Assembly: GCF_003364295.1 (NCBI RefSeq)
Contig: NZ_NXLO01000001.1
Coordinates: 372,001-436,000 of the forward strand
Length of the DNA: 64,000 nucleotides
Reading direction: 5' to 3'
Origin: Helicobacter sp. MIT 99-5507
Lineage (GTDB): Bacteria > Campylobacterota > Campylobacteria > Campylobacterales > Helicobacteraceae
Shown: piece by piece, positions 37,705 to 46,220 of the stretch
Position numbering within the stretch: position 1 is the first letter of the stretch
Layout of the letters: every line of letters begins with the position of its first letter
Notes under the pieces: generated by a model
Seen by the model: the letters and a program-made list of their open reading frames with translations, nothing else
What the model was told of the DNA's origin: nothing
The model's database searches: none
Program-made: the position numbers and the translations under genes

Positions 37705-38496
37705 ATGAAAGCAAAATTTAAAAACATCTCCATAAAAGCCATTTTTAGCACTATCCCAAATAAGATAATAAATCTAAAAGAGCAAATAAATATATTTTAT
37801 GATGGTGATTTAAAAAAATATGATGGATTATTTCTATCTTATACAATGATACAAAATGGAGCTAGAAATGTATTATTATGCGTAGGCGATACAATAAGCA
37901 AGATAGTAAATCCTCTAGATTCCAATACTGCACCAATCTTTGGCGATGCAGGAAGCACTACACTAATCTCTTGTGATAACACAAATAAAGATTCTTATTT
38001 TAGTTTGCATGCAGATGGCAAAGGATATGAGAATCTAATATATCCAAATAGTGCATTTAGGATTGATAATAAAGAAAAATATCTATTTATGAATGGAGCA
38101 GAAATATTTAATTTTTCTATTGATAAAGAGCCAAAAAGCAACAATAAAGCAAGTTTTATTTGGATTAGCTCAAATGCTAGTATCAAAGCACAAAAAGGAC
38201 TTGCAAACTACTCTGCATCAAAAGCAGGAATCAATGCTGCCATAAAATCAATAGCCTTAGAAGTTGCACCAAAATATCGCATAAATGCAATATCACCAGG
38301 ATTTGTATTAACAGAGATGATAGAATCTTGGAAAAGTGTCTATGATAAAGAATATATTTCAAATATAGATATGATGTATCCGCTTGGCATTGGAAAAGTA
38401 GAATATATAACTCCGCTTGTTATTTTTTTATTAAGCAAAGATTCTGCATACATAACAGGGCAAAATATCGTTATTGATGGTGGAGGAATCTTATGA
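37705..38496 (+). CDS. Chimeric ketosynthase III fragment fused to an SDR
   Basis: A 263-residue open frame joins two families. Residues 1 to ~135 resemble 3-oxoacyl-ACP synthase III: KAIFSTIPNKIINL, GLFLSYTMIQNGARNVLLC, PIFGDAGSTTLIS and YLFMNGAEIFNFSI. The segment with the catalytic Cys (normally before the GLFLSY block) is deleted and the C-terminal His/Asn part is absent. Residues ~148-263 are the second half of a FabG-like SDR: YSASKAGINAAIKSIALE, NAISPGFVLTEMIES and AYITGQNIVIDGG, without the N-terminal cofactor motif. The frame is kept, but neither half should be catalytic, so it is best read as an internal-deletion product of two adjacent genes. The ribosome site GGAGGG is excellent. 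Confidence 0.75.
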   Translation: MKAKFKNISIKAIFSTIPNKIINLKEQINIFYDGDLKKYDGLFLSYTMIQNGARNVLLCVGDTISKIVNPLDSNTAPIFGDAGSTTLISCDNTNKDSYFSLHADGKGYENLIYPNSAFRIDNKEKYLFMNGAEIFNFSIDKEPKSNNKASFIWISSNASIKAQKGLANYSASKAGINAAIKSIALEVAPKYRINAISPGFVLTEMIESWKSVYDKEYISNIDMMYPLGIGKVEYITPLVIFLLSKDSAYITGQNIVIDGGGIL

Positions 38497-39112
38497 AAAA
38501 ACCTCTAAATATAATCACAAATCTCATGCAATCCCAAAGAAACAAAAGTCATTATAGTGATGATGAACTGCAAAATATTGGATTTAGAGAAATTGGAGAT
38601 AATGTATTAATAAGCAAATTTGCAAGAATCTATTCACCAGAAAAAATAACACTAAAAAATAATATCAGAATAGATGATTTTGCGATTTTAAGTGGAAAGA
38701 TTACTATAGGGAATTTTGTCCATATTGCAAACTATGCAAGTATTATAGGCGGGGAAAGTGGTGTTGTTTTTGTGATTTTTGTGGAATGAGCTCATATGCA
38801 AAAATTTATGCAAGTAGCGATGATTTTTATAATGGCAATTTAATTGGTCCTTGTATTTTAGATAATTTTAGAAATGTTTTACATAAAGAAGTGATACTAA
38901 AACGTCACAATCATATTGGAAGTCATAGTTTAGTGCTACCTGGGAGTATATTTGAAATAGGTGCAAGCCTTGGTGCTATGAGCTTAAATATAGGACGCAA
39001 GCTAAAATCTTGGAATTATTATTTTGGGAATCCTGCAAAAATCATATATAAAATAGATTCTAAAAAAATCGAACAAAAAGAATTTGAATTTTTAAGATTA
39101 TGGGAGGATTAA
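38493..39112 (+). pseudogene. Hexapeptide acyltransferase, paralogue 4, frameshifted
   Basis: Two overlapping frames (38493..38789 and 38786..39112) form one 206-residue acyltransferase if one T is added to the T5 run at 38767-38771. The joined sequence reads VVFCDFCGMSSYAKIYASSDD. Shared blocks IRIDDFAILSGKITIGNFVH and YYFGNPAKIIYKI make it a clear paralogue of the genes at 28697, 31734 and 35046. The break is in a short T-run, not in a G-run, so it may be true decay, slippage or a sequence error. TGA and ATG overlap at the break, so a low level of restarted C-terminal half is possible. Confidence 0.8.
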
Positions 39113-39175
39113 AATACTATTTTTTACGCTCTGTGCTGCATTTATATAAATTCATAAAAACAAATCAAGAATCTT

Positions 39176-39199
39176 ATAATAGATAAATGCGATATAATA
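39176..39199 (+). promoter_or_regulatory. Two -10 boxes before the glycosyltransferase operon
   Basis: TATAAT at 39176-39181 and again at 39194-39199, 24-47 bases before the ATG at 39223. They suggest an internal promoter splitting the plus-strand glycan genes into two transcription units. Confidence 0.5.
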
Positions 39200-39222
39200 A
39201 CTACTTTTTTCAAAGGAATTTT

Positions 39223-40194
39223 ATGAATCTAGCACCAATTATTCTTTTTACATACAATAGACTTGAACATACAAAAAAAGTATTAGAAAGTCTCATGCAA
39301 AACAAATTAGCAAAAAATAGTGAGCTTTATATATTTTGTGATGGTATAAAAGATAATGCAACAAATCAAGAGATTTCAAAATCACAAAAGCTACAAAGCT
39401 ATCTAAAAGATTTCAAAATAAAATCTAATAATTTTAAAAATATCCATTTAGTGATACAAGATAAAAATATAGGACTTGCAGATTCTATTATAAATGGCAT
39501 TAGCAAGGTCATAAAACTTCACAAAAAAGCAATCATACTAGAAGATGATATCGTAGTAAGCAAGGTATTTTTAGATTATATGAATGAAAGTCTAAATAAA
39601 TATGAAAAACAAAGCAAGGTATGGAGTATCAATGCATGGAGCTATCCAATAGATTCTAATGATTTAGATGATTGCTATTTTTGGAGGATTCCACATTGTT
39701 GGGGCTGGGGCACTTGGGAGGATAGATGGAATCTATATGCTAGAGATATAAAATGGGTAGAAAATAATTTTAACAAAGCAGATATAAAAGCAATAAATCT
39801 TGAAGGATATGCAAATTATTTCAATGATTTTTTATTAAATAAAAGTGGCAAAATAAAAACTTGGGCAATTTTTAATTATCTAATATGTTACAAATCTAAT
39901 GCCCTAAATCTAGCACCAAAAATATCCTATATAAAACAAATAGGATTTGATGGAAGTGGTGTGCATTGTGGTAGTGAAGATATTTATAATGCAAAAGCTA
40001 TAAATGAAAAATTCCCTATTTCTTTTCCATTAGAGATCAAAGAAGATAAAATCGCTCTAAATAAAATACAGCAATTTCACAAAAATTTAAAAAAACCGCT
40101 AATTTCAAGAATAAAAAATAAGATTCTAAAATTATACAATAGGGGGGGGGTAGCCAAATCTAGCTACGCTCACACCTCCAAAAAGGCTGCATAA
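39223..40194 (+). CDS. GT-A-type glycosyltransferase, phase-variable tail
   Basis: A 323-residue nucleotide-sugar transferase. It starts PIILFTYNRLEHTKKVLESL, has the metal-binding ILEDDIVVSKVFLDYMN (~residue 103) and the characteristic CWGWGTWEDRW. This pattern fits the GT13-like sugar transferases of polysaccharide loci, also present at 40194 and 47573. Start ATG 39223 is chosen for AAAGGAATTTT before it; a longer frame to 39187 lacks a ribosome site. At G9 the tail reads RGGVAKSSYAHTSKKAA and the TAA overlaps the next ATG (TAATG). Confidence 0.82.
   Translation: MNLAPIILFTYNRLEHTKKVLESLMQNKLAKNSELYIFCDGIKDNATNQEISKSQKLQSYLKDFKIKSNNFKNIHLVIQDKNIGLADSIINGISKVIKLHKKAIILEDDIVVSKVFLDYMNESLNKYEKQSKVWSINAWSYPIDSNDLDDCYFWRIPHCWGWGTWEDRWNLYARDIKWVENNFNKADIKAINLEGYANYFNDFLLNKSGKIKTWAIFNYLICYKSNALNLAPKISYIKQIGFDGSGVHCGSEDIYNAKAINEKFPISFPLEIKEDKIALNKIQQFHKNLKKPLISRIKNKILKLYNRGGVAKSSYAHTSKKAA
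40142..40150 (+). repeat. G9 run at the 3' end of a glycosyltransferase gene
   Basis: G9 gives the TAATG overlap with the next gene; G8 and G10 stop within four codons. Confidence 0.9.
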
Positions 40195-41138
40195 TGGCAG
40201 CCTGCAAATCTCCAATTTTATTCCTAACATTCAATAGACTTGATACAACAAAAGAAGTTTTCAATCAAATTGCAAAAGTAAAACCACCAAAAATATATTT
40301 AGCAAGTGATGGAGCAAGAGATAAAATAGATACATTTGGGATAAAAGAGAAAGATAAAGTAGATGAAGTGCGAGAGTTTCTAATCTCGCATATATCGTGG
40401 GATTGTGAAATAAAAACAAGATTCTTAAGCAAAAATCTTGGTTGCAAAAAGGCTGTAAGCTCTGCTATTGAGTGGTTTTTTGATAATGAAGAATATGGAA
40501 TCATACTAGAAGATGATTGTTTTCCAAGCATAAGCTTTTTTAGATTCTGCGATGAAATGCTAGAAATGTATAAAAATAATGAAAAAATATTTATGGTGAG
40601 TGGCTGGAGCGCATTTGATTTTGATAAAAAAACAAAAGATTCTATAAATTCAAGTTATTACTTTTCAAAATATAATCACATTTGGGGCTGGGCTAGTTGG
40701 AGAAGAGCATGGAAAAAATACGAACTTGAAAACAAAAATTTTATTGATGATTTTAAAAAGATCAAATTTGATAGTAGAAAAGAAAAAAATGAATACAAAA
40801 AAGTATTAAGTGCATATTTTAGGGGAGAGATTGATACTTGGGATTATCCTTGGAGTTTTAGCATATGGAAGAATAACGGGCTTTGCATATATCCAAAAAA
40901 TAATATGATAAAAAATATTGGATTTAATAGAGATGATGCCACACATACAACAGGAGAATCTAAATATCAAAATATGCCTATCTATGAGATATGTTTTCCA
41001 CTAAATCACCCAGATAAAATCCAAAGAAATCAGAATCTTGATATGGCAAATTATAAAATCATAGCAAGCCCAAATATATTTAAAAGAATAATAAATAAGA
41101 TAAAAAGATATATAATAAAAAGAAAAACAAAGGATTGA
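40194..41138 (+). CDS. GT-A-type glycosyltransferase
   Basis: A 314-residue paralogue of the preceding transferase: ILFLTFNRLDTTKEVFNQI, YLASDGARD, GIILEDDCFPSISFFRFCDE (DxD-type motif, ~residue 98) and HIWGWASWRRAWKKYE. It lacks a G-run, and its start overlaps the upstream stop by TAATG, so its translation probably depends on the frame of the upstream G9 run. The sugar and acceptor cannot be told from sequence. Confidence 0.82.
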   Translation: MAACKSPILFLTFNRLDTTKEVFNQIAKVKPPKIYLASDGARDKIDTFGIKEKDKVDEVREFLISHISWDCEIKTRFLSKNLGCKKAVSSAIEWFFDNEEYGIILEDDCFPSISFFRFCDEMLEMYKNNEKIFMVSGWSAFDFDKKTKDSINSSYYFSKYNHIWGWASWRRAWKKYELENKNFIDDFKKIKFDSRKEKNEYKKVLSAYFRGEIDTWDYPWSFSIWKNNGLCIYPKNNMIKNIGFNRDDATHTTGESKYQNMPIYEICFPLNHPDKIQRNQNLDMANYKIIASPNIFKRIINKIKRYIIKRKTKD

Positions 41139-41141
41139 TAA

Positions 41142-41878
41142 ATGAAGCAAATTATAAAAAAACTAATTCCAAAATCATTGCTAGATAAATATTACCCATA
41201 CAAATGGCAATATCTAAATATAAAAACACTAATAAAAGAATACAATCAACTCCAAAGCATGAAAGAATGGAAAAGTATAGATAAAAACAATAATCCAATT
41301 GCGTGGTATACCTATCCAACTTTAGAATATCTAAATGCACTAGATTTAAGAGAAAAATTAGTTCTTGAATGGGGGGGGGTAGCTCGTCTTTATACTGGAG
41401 TGCAAGGGCAAAAGAAGTAACTACAATTGAAAGTGACAAAGAGTGGTTTGATACAATAAAATCACAAATGAAACCAAACAATCACTTACATCTAAAGACT
41501 GCAATAAATACAAATCCAAATGATGATTATGCAAAATTTCCACTTACTTTAAATAAAAAATTTGACATAGCAATTATTGATGGTGGTGGGATTTTTGGTA
41601 AAGATACAAGAATGCTATGTGCAAAAGTGGTGCTAGATATTTTAAATACACAATCAAAAGATGGTGTCATGGTGATACTAGATAATGCTGATTGGTATAA
41701 TGGAATCGCAAAATTTTTGCGAGAAAATGATTTTATACAAATTGATTTTTCTGGATTTGGTGCGATAAATTGCTATACATGGACAACATCAATATTTTTA
41801 AGTAGAAATTTTGCTTTCAAGCCACTAGATAGACAGCCAAATTATTCTATATCAGCAATTCATCACGATATTATTTAA
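41142..41878 (+). CDS. Class I methyltransferase split by a G-run, currently OFF
   Basis: Frames 41142..41420 and 41369..41878 join into a 245-residue protein when the G9 run is G10 or G7. The joined motif I reads LVLEWGGGSSSLYWSARAKE, followed by TTIESDKEWFDTIK, DIAIIDGGGIFGK and MVILDNADWYNG, a SAM-dependent methyltransferase of glycan loci. At G9 the first frame ends soon after EWGGVARLYTG, so no functional enzyme is made unless translation restarts at the ATG just before the run (41369), which would lack motif I and all before it. Confidence 0.88.
41371..41379 (+). repeat. G9 run inside methyltransferase motif I, out of frame
   Basis: G10 or G7 restores EWGGGSSS, the SAM-binding glycine loop. 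G9 shifts and truncates. Confidence 0.92.
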
Positions 41879-41947
41879 TATCAATAATATTTTTTTAAAA
41901 ATAAATTATATAGAATGGCAAAATTTAAATATAAAAAGGAATAAAGA

Positions 41948-43361
41948 ATGAATGAAATAGTCAATGGGGGGGGGCAGAAAGGATTCCCAAAATAATATAA
42001 TAATAAAAAATATCAATAATGATTTTGTCCTTACAAACAAAAAGCTTCCTACAAGACGCGGAGTGATTTGGCTTGGACAAACTTGCAATCTTAATTGTTA
42101 TTTTTGCTATTTCAAAGAAAGGATAGAAGATAAAAGCCACCCAGAACATCCATTTTTCACACTCACAAAAGCAAAAGAGATTTGTAAAATTTTTGTAGAT
42201 GATTATGGATTAAATAGTATTGACATACAAGGCGGCGAACCTACCATATATCCACATATTTTTGAACTTATAGAATATTGCAATAAAATTGGGCTAAAAC
42301 CAACTCTCATAACAAATCTGATTTCTCTTGCAAATGTCAATCACGCAAAGAAGTTTAAAGATGCTGGGATTTATGATTTCTTGGTCTCACTTCAAGGTGT
42401 AGGAGAGACTTATGATAAGGTAGTTGGCAAAAATGGTGCATTTAATAAACAAATGCAAGCCTTAGAAAATCTAGCAAATTTAGAGATTCCAATACGAGTA
42501 AATGCCGTCTTATCCAATGAAATTATAAATGATCTCGAAAAAATCACACAAATAGCTCTAGATTACAATGCAAGGGCTGTGAATTTCATAGGTTATAATA
42601 ATACTGGCGATCAAAAAATGCTAAGAGATAAATATAAGATTCCATATTATGATATTATCGCTCAAAAACTAGAACCCCTAATTGATAAGCTAGAATCTAA
42701 TCATATTGAAGTAAATCTTAGATTCTTACCATTTTGCGTAGTAAATGAAAAATATCGCAAAAACATCCAAAATAGCACTCAAATGTTATATGACAATCAT
42801 GAATGGGAATCAAGCTCAAGGCTGTGGATTGATAGACCAAATCAAAGAAGAGCAAAAGAAGATATTGAAAAAAGACGCACGATATATTATCTATCAAGAT
42901 TTAAATTACACAAAATTTATCGTGGAAATTTGAGAGAAAAATTTATATGGTTTGCAAAATTTATAAAGCCATTTATCACTTTTTCTCCAAAATATGCACC
43001 AATCCCTGCATACCAAAAGCCAATTTTAGAAAAAATGAGATTCTATACACCAGATACATATTTTAGAAGTGGATTTAGCAAAATAGAACATTTTTATTTT
43101 GAGCAAAAAGAAGTCTTAGAGCAGTTAAACAAATCAAAAATTCACCATCAAAAATGCCAATCTTGCGATATTAAAGAAATATGCGATGGATTTGCATGTG
43201 ATTTTATCGATGAATTTGGTAGCAATGCAATCAAACCTATAAAAATTGCAAATGGAAAGCAAAGCAACCCTAGATTCTACTTAAAAGATCAACTTAAAGT
43301 CATTGAAAAAGAAGAATGGGAATGGTTTTTTAGCAAAGATGAAATTAGTCGCATAAAATAA
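41948..43361 (+). CDS. Radical SAM protein with a G-run just after the start codon
   Basis: A radical SAM enzyme: CNLNCYFC (~residue 45), DIQGGEPTIYPHIFE and a C-terminal CQSCDIKEICDGFACDF Cys cluster. The best start is ATG 41948, with AAAGGAATAAAG before it. From it MNEIVNGGGQKGFPK stops at once because of the G9 run at 41966-41974. With G8 the frame joins the body for 470 residues. At G9 a second ATG at 41964, touching the run, is in frame with the body (465 residues), but it has no good ribosome site. The protein may therefore be strongly expressed at G8 and weakly at G9. Its substrate is unknown. Confidence 0.85.
41966..41974 (+). repeat. G9 run six codons after the start of a radical SAM gene
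   Basis: G8 is in frame with ATG 41948; G9 is in frame with ATG 41964 only. Confidence 0.92.
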
Positions 43362-43370
43362 GGATTTGTG

Positions 43371-44246
43371 ATGCAAATGCCAAAAGTAAGCGTTCTAATA
43401 AATCTTTTTAATTATGAGAACTTTATCATTCCTTGCATAGAATCTGTAAAAAAACAAAATTATCAAAATATCGAAATCATCGTTGTAAATGATGGTAGCA
43501 GTGATAATTCACTAAAAATTATAGAATCTATAAAAGATATAAAAATTATTAATAAACAAAATGGTGGTCAGCTAAGTGCATTTAATGCAGGGTTTGAAGC
43601 AATAGACAATGATACTAAAATAGTATTTTTTCTAGATGCTGATGATTTGATGAATGAAAATTATATACAAACTTGCATAAATACATACATACAAAATCCA
43701 CAAATCGATTTTATGTTTTGCCAACAAGAAAATATTTATCAAAATGGAAATATTGAAAAAATCACAAATGAATATAAAAGCGGCATTATTGGATTTGGAT
43801 TATATAGGGCATATTTTCTTAAAGATTATTTAGGGACATCTACATCGACAATTAGTATCAAAAAAGAGATATTAGATAAGATTCTGCCACTTCCATTTGA
43901 AAATGAATGGAGAATCCGCGCTGATGACTGCATAATATGGGGCGCATCTCTTGTATGTGCAAATATATATAATCTAGATTTTTATGGTATCAAATATAGA
44001 ATCCATGGACAAAATAATCACTATGGCAAAAACTTTGATTTTAATTATCTTTTCAAAAGAGAAATTAGTATTGAACGACTTTTTAGATTTTTAATCAATA
44101 AAAACAAAATATACTTCTCTACTTCAAGCCTGTATCTTGAATTTCTATCAAATAAAGAAAAATGGAAATATATAAAAATCACACTTTATACGCCATTTTC
44201 ATTTTTTAGAAAACTAATGCTAATTGCCAGAATCCTAAAAGGATAA
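43371..44246 (+). CDS. Family 2 glycosyltransferase
   Basis: A 291-residue GT2 enzyme. The N-terminal nucleotide-binding part is VSVLINLFNYENFIIPCIES with VVNDGSSDNSLKI; NGGQLSAFNAGFEA and FFLDADDLMNENY (DxD) follow. RADDCIIWG is the distal acidic motif. A C-terminal hydrophobic, basic stretch suggests membrane contact. ATG 43371 follows AAGGATTTGTG. No G-run is present. It lies 9 bases after the radical SAM gene. Confidence 0.9.
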   Translation: MQMPKVSVLINLFNYENFIIPCIESVKKQNYQNIEIIVVNDGSSDNSLKIIESIKDIKIINKQNGGQLSAFNAGFEAIDNDTKIVFFLDADDLMNENYIQTCINTYIQNPQIDFMFCQQENIYQNGNIEKITNEYKSGIIGFGLYRAYFLKDYLGTSTSTISIKKEILDKILPLPFENEWRIRADDCIIWGASLVCANIYNLDFYGIKYRIHGQNNHYGKNFDFNYLFKREISIERLFRFLINKNKIYFSTSSLYLEFLSNKEKWKYIKITLYTPFSFFRKLMLIARILKG

Positions 44247-44248
44247 AA

Positions 44249-45136
44249 ATGAAAAAAATTATAAAGAAAATCATAAAAAAATTTTTAGGACTAAATAAAT
44301 TTGATGATTATGTTGATATTGGCTATTATTGGAGTGATAGCTTTAAAGATTCTATCTTTAAATGCGATATAAATCAAAATTTAAAAAGACTAAAAGCAAA
44401 TTTGCCTGAAGATTCTAAAAAAGTCATTGATTTGGTATTGGAACGATTAATCTTTTTAATACCACGAAAAAATCAAAAGATTTTAATTCATAAAAATACA
44501 TTATTTAGTGAATATGAATTAAGCTTGCAAGAAAAAATATTGAGAGAGAAAACTTATGAAAAATATCCTTTTAAATATCATTATTTTACAAGTGAGACCT
44601 ACTTTTTTCATAATGGAATAAAATTTTTAAATAAAAACAATATAGACAATTTCATAACAAATAATGTTATTTTAGATGTAGGTGCTTACAATGGAGATTC
44701 TGCATATATTTTTAGTTTATACAATCCAAAGCAAATTATTTCTATCGAAGCAGATAAAAATAATTTTTTAGCATTGAGTGAAAATATCAAAAAATTTAAT
44801 CTAAAAAATGTCTTGCCACTAAATAAAATGATAGATAGTATTAATAGCATTGATAATATTATCAAAGATTTATGGGGGGGGGGATCTCAAAAAATAGGAT
44901 TTATCAAAATGGATATTGAAGGAAGCGAGATGATGGCACTAAATGGAGCGACAAATACGATTATAAATCACAAGCCGATCCTTGCAATTTCTATTTATCA
45001 CAATGTTGAGCAATTTTTTGGAGCTAAGATTTTTTTGGAAAATCTTAATTTAGGATATAATTTTAGGATAATAAAGCTATCGATATTTCACCCAAGCGAT
45101 GAAATATACCTACTTGCAATACCAAATGGAGATTAA
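44249..45136 (+). CDS. FkbM-family methyltransferase, phase-variable, in frame
   Basis: A 295-residue FkbM protein: VILDVGAYNGDSAYIFSL (SAM motif I), IISIEADKNNFLALSENI, FIKMDIEGSEMMALNGA and LAISIYHNVEQFF. A basic N-terminus (MKKIIKKIIKKFLG) may contact the membrane or carrier lipid. A G10 run at 44874-44883 encodes LWGGGSQK before the DIEGSE motif and is in frame, so this is the one FkbM copy of the plus-strand operon that is currently ON. Confidence 0.88.
   Translation: MKKIIKKIIKKFLGLNKFDDYVDIGYYWSDSFKDSIFKCDINQNLKRLKANLPEDSKKVIDLVLERLIFLIPRKNQKILIHKNTLFSEYELSLQEKILREKTYEKYPFKYHYFTSETYFFHNGIKFLNKNNIDNFITNNVILDVGAYNGDSAYIFSLYNPKQIISIEADKNNFLALSENIKKFNLKNVLPLNKMIDSINSIDNIIKDLWGGGSQKIGFIKMDIEGSEMMALNGATNTIINHKPILAISIYHNVEQFFGAKIFLENLNLGYNFRIIKLSIFHPSDEIYLLAIPNGD
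44874..44883 (+). repeat. G10 run in the FkbM gene, in frame
   Basis: Encodes WGGGS between motif I and the DIEGSE motif. A slip would remove the last ~85 residues. Confidence 0.92.
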
Positions 45137-45142
45137 ATATTT

Positions 45143-46078
45143 ATGAAGATTCTAGTTACAGGTGGTGCGGGATTTTTAGGTTCGCATTTATGTGAGAAAT
45201 TATTGCAAAATGGAGATGAAATATTATGTGTTGATAATCTCTTTACTGGCACAAGACAAAATATTTTACATTTACTTAGCAATCCAAATTTTGAATTTAT
45301 GCGTCATGATGTAACCTTTCCTTTATATGTAGAAATCGATGAGATATACAATCTTGCTTGCCCTGCAAGTCCTATCCATTATCAATTTGACCCTGTGCAA
45401 ACGACTAAAACTTCTGTAATGGGAGCAATAAACATGCTAGGGCTTGCAAAAAGAACAAAAGCAAAGATACTTCAAGCAAGCACAAGTGAAGTTTATGGCG
45501 ACCCAGAGATTCACCCACAAATTGAATCTTATAGAGGCTGTGTGAATCCTATAGGCATTCGTGCATGCTATGATGAGGGCAAAAGATGTGCAGAAACGCT
45601 ATTTTTTGATTATCAAAGGCAACATAATGTAAATATAAAAGTTATGCGTATTTTTAATACTTATGGACCGCGTATGCACCCAAATGATGGACGCGTAGTA
45701 AGTAATTTTATCATACAAGCACTAAAGGGTGAGGATATTACAATTTATGGAGATGGAAGCCAAAGTAGAAGTTTTTGTTATGTAGATGATTTGATTGATG
45801 GAATGATAGCTTTGATGAATAGTAAAGATGGATTCTATGGACCTATAAATATAGGCAATCCAAATGAATTTAGCATACTAGAATTAGCACAAAATATATT
45901 AGAACTTACAAAATCAAAATCTAAACTCATATTCAAACCACTTCCACAAGATGATCCAAAACAAAGAAAACCAGATATTAGCCTAGCAAAAAAGGAACTA
46001 AATTTTGAGCCAAAAACCGAGCTAAAAGAGGGTTTATTAAAAACTATACAATATTTTAAAAAAACTTTAGATTTGTAA
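45143..46078 (+). CDS. uxs: UDP-glucuronate decarboxylase (UDP-xylose synthase)
   Basis: A 311-residue extended SDR. The Rossmann motif is [11 protein letters not shown] (residues 6-16). [20 protein letters not shown] and [14 protein letters not shown] are typical of UDP-xylose synthase, and YDEGKR carries the catalytic Tyr-x3-Lys. [21 protein letters not shown] completes the substrate site. It converts UDP-glucuronate to UDP-xylose with bound NAD. The UDP-glucuronate would come from the UDP-glucose dehydrogenase encoded just downstream, which is presently out of frame. No G-run is present. Confidence 0.9.
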   Translation: MKILVTGGAGFLGSHLCEKLLQNGDEILCVDNLFTGTRQNILHLLSNPNFEFMRHDVTFPLYVEIDEIYNLACPASPIHYQFDPVQTTKTSVMGAINMLGLAKRTKAKILQASTSEVYGDPEIHPQIESYRGCVNPIGIRACYDEGKRCAETLFFDYQRQHNVNIKVMRIFNTYGPRMHPNDGRVVSNFIIQALKGEDITIYGDGSQSRSFCYVDDLIDGMIALMNSKDGFYGPINIGNPNEFSILELAQNILELTKSKSKLIFKPLPQDDPKQRKPDISLAKKELNFEPKTELKEGLLKTIQYFKKTLDL

Positions 46079-46194
46079 TCTTTAAGGAGTTTTTAGTGAA
46101 AAATAATGATTTTATTTATATAACAACTAAAAAGATTCTAAAAGATTGATAAAGTCAAATTAATAATAGATTAGATGCAGTAATTTGCTAACAT

Positions 46195-46200
46195 TATAAA
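46195..46200 (+). promoter_or_regulatory. -10 box before ugd
   Basis: TATAAA 21 bases before the ugd ATG, in the 142-base gap after the UDP-xylose synthase gene. The gap also holds a 17-codon GTG-started frame (46096) that is probably not a gene. Confidence 0.4.
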
Positions 46201-46220
46201 CTTATATTTTAAGGAATTTT

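Noticed and set aside
46096-46149. 17-codon GTG-started frame between the UDP-xylose synthase gene and ugd
   Set aside because: Too short, with no conservation evidence, although a ribosome-like AAGGAG precedes it.
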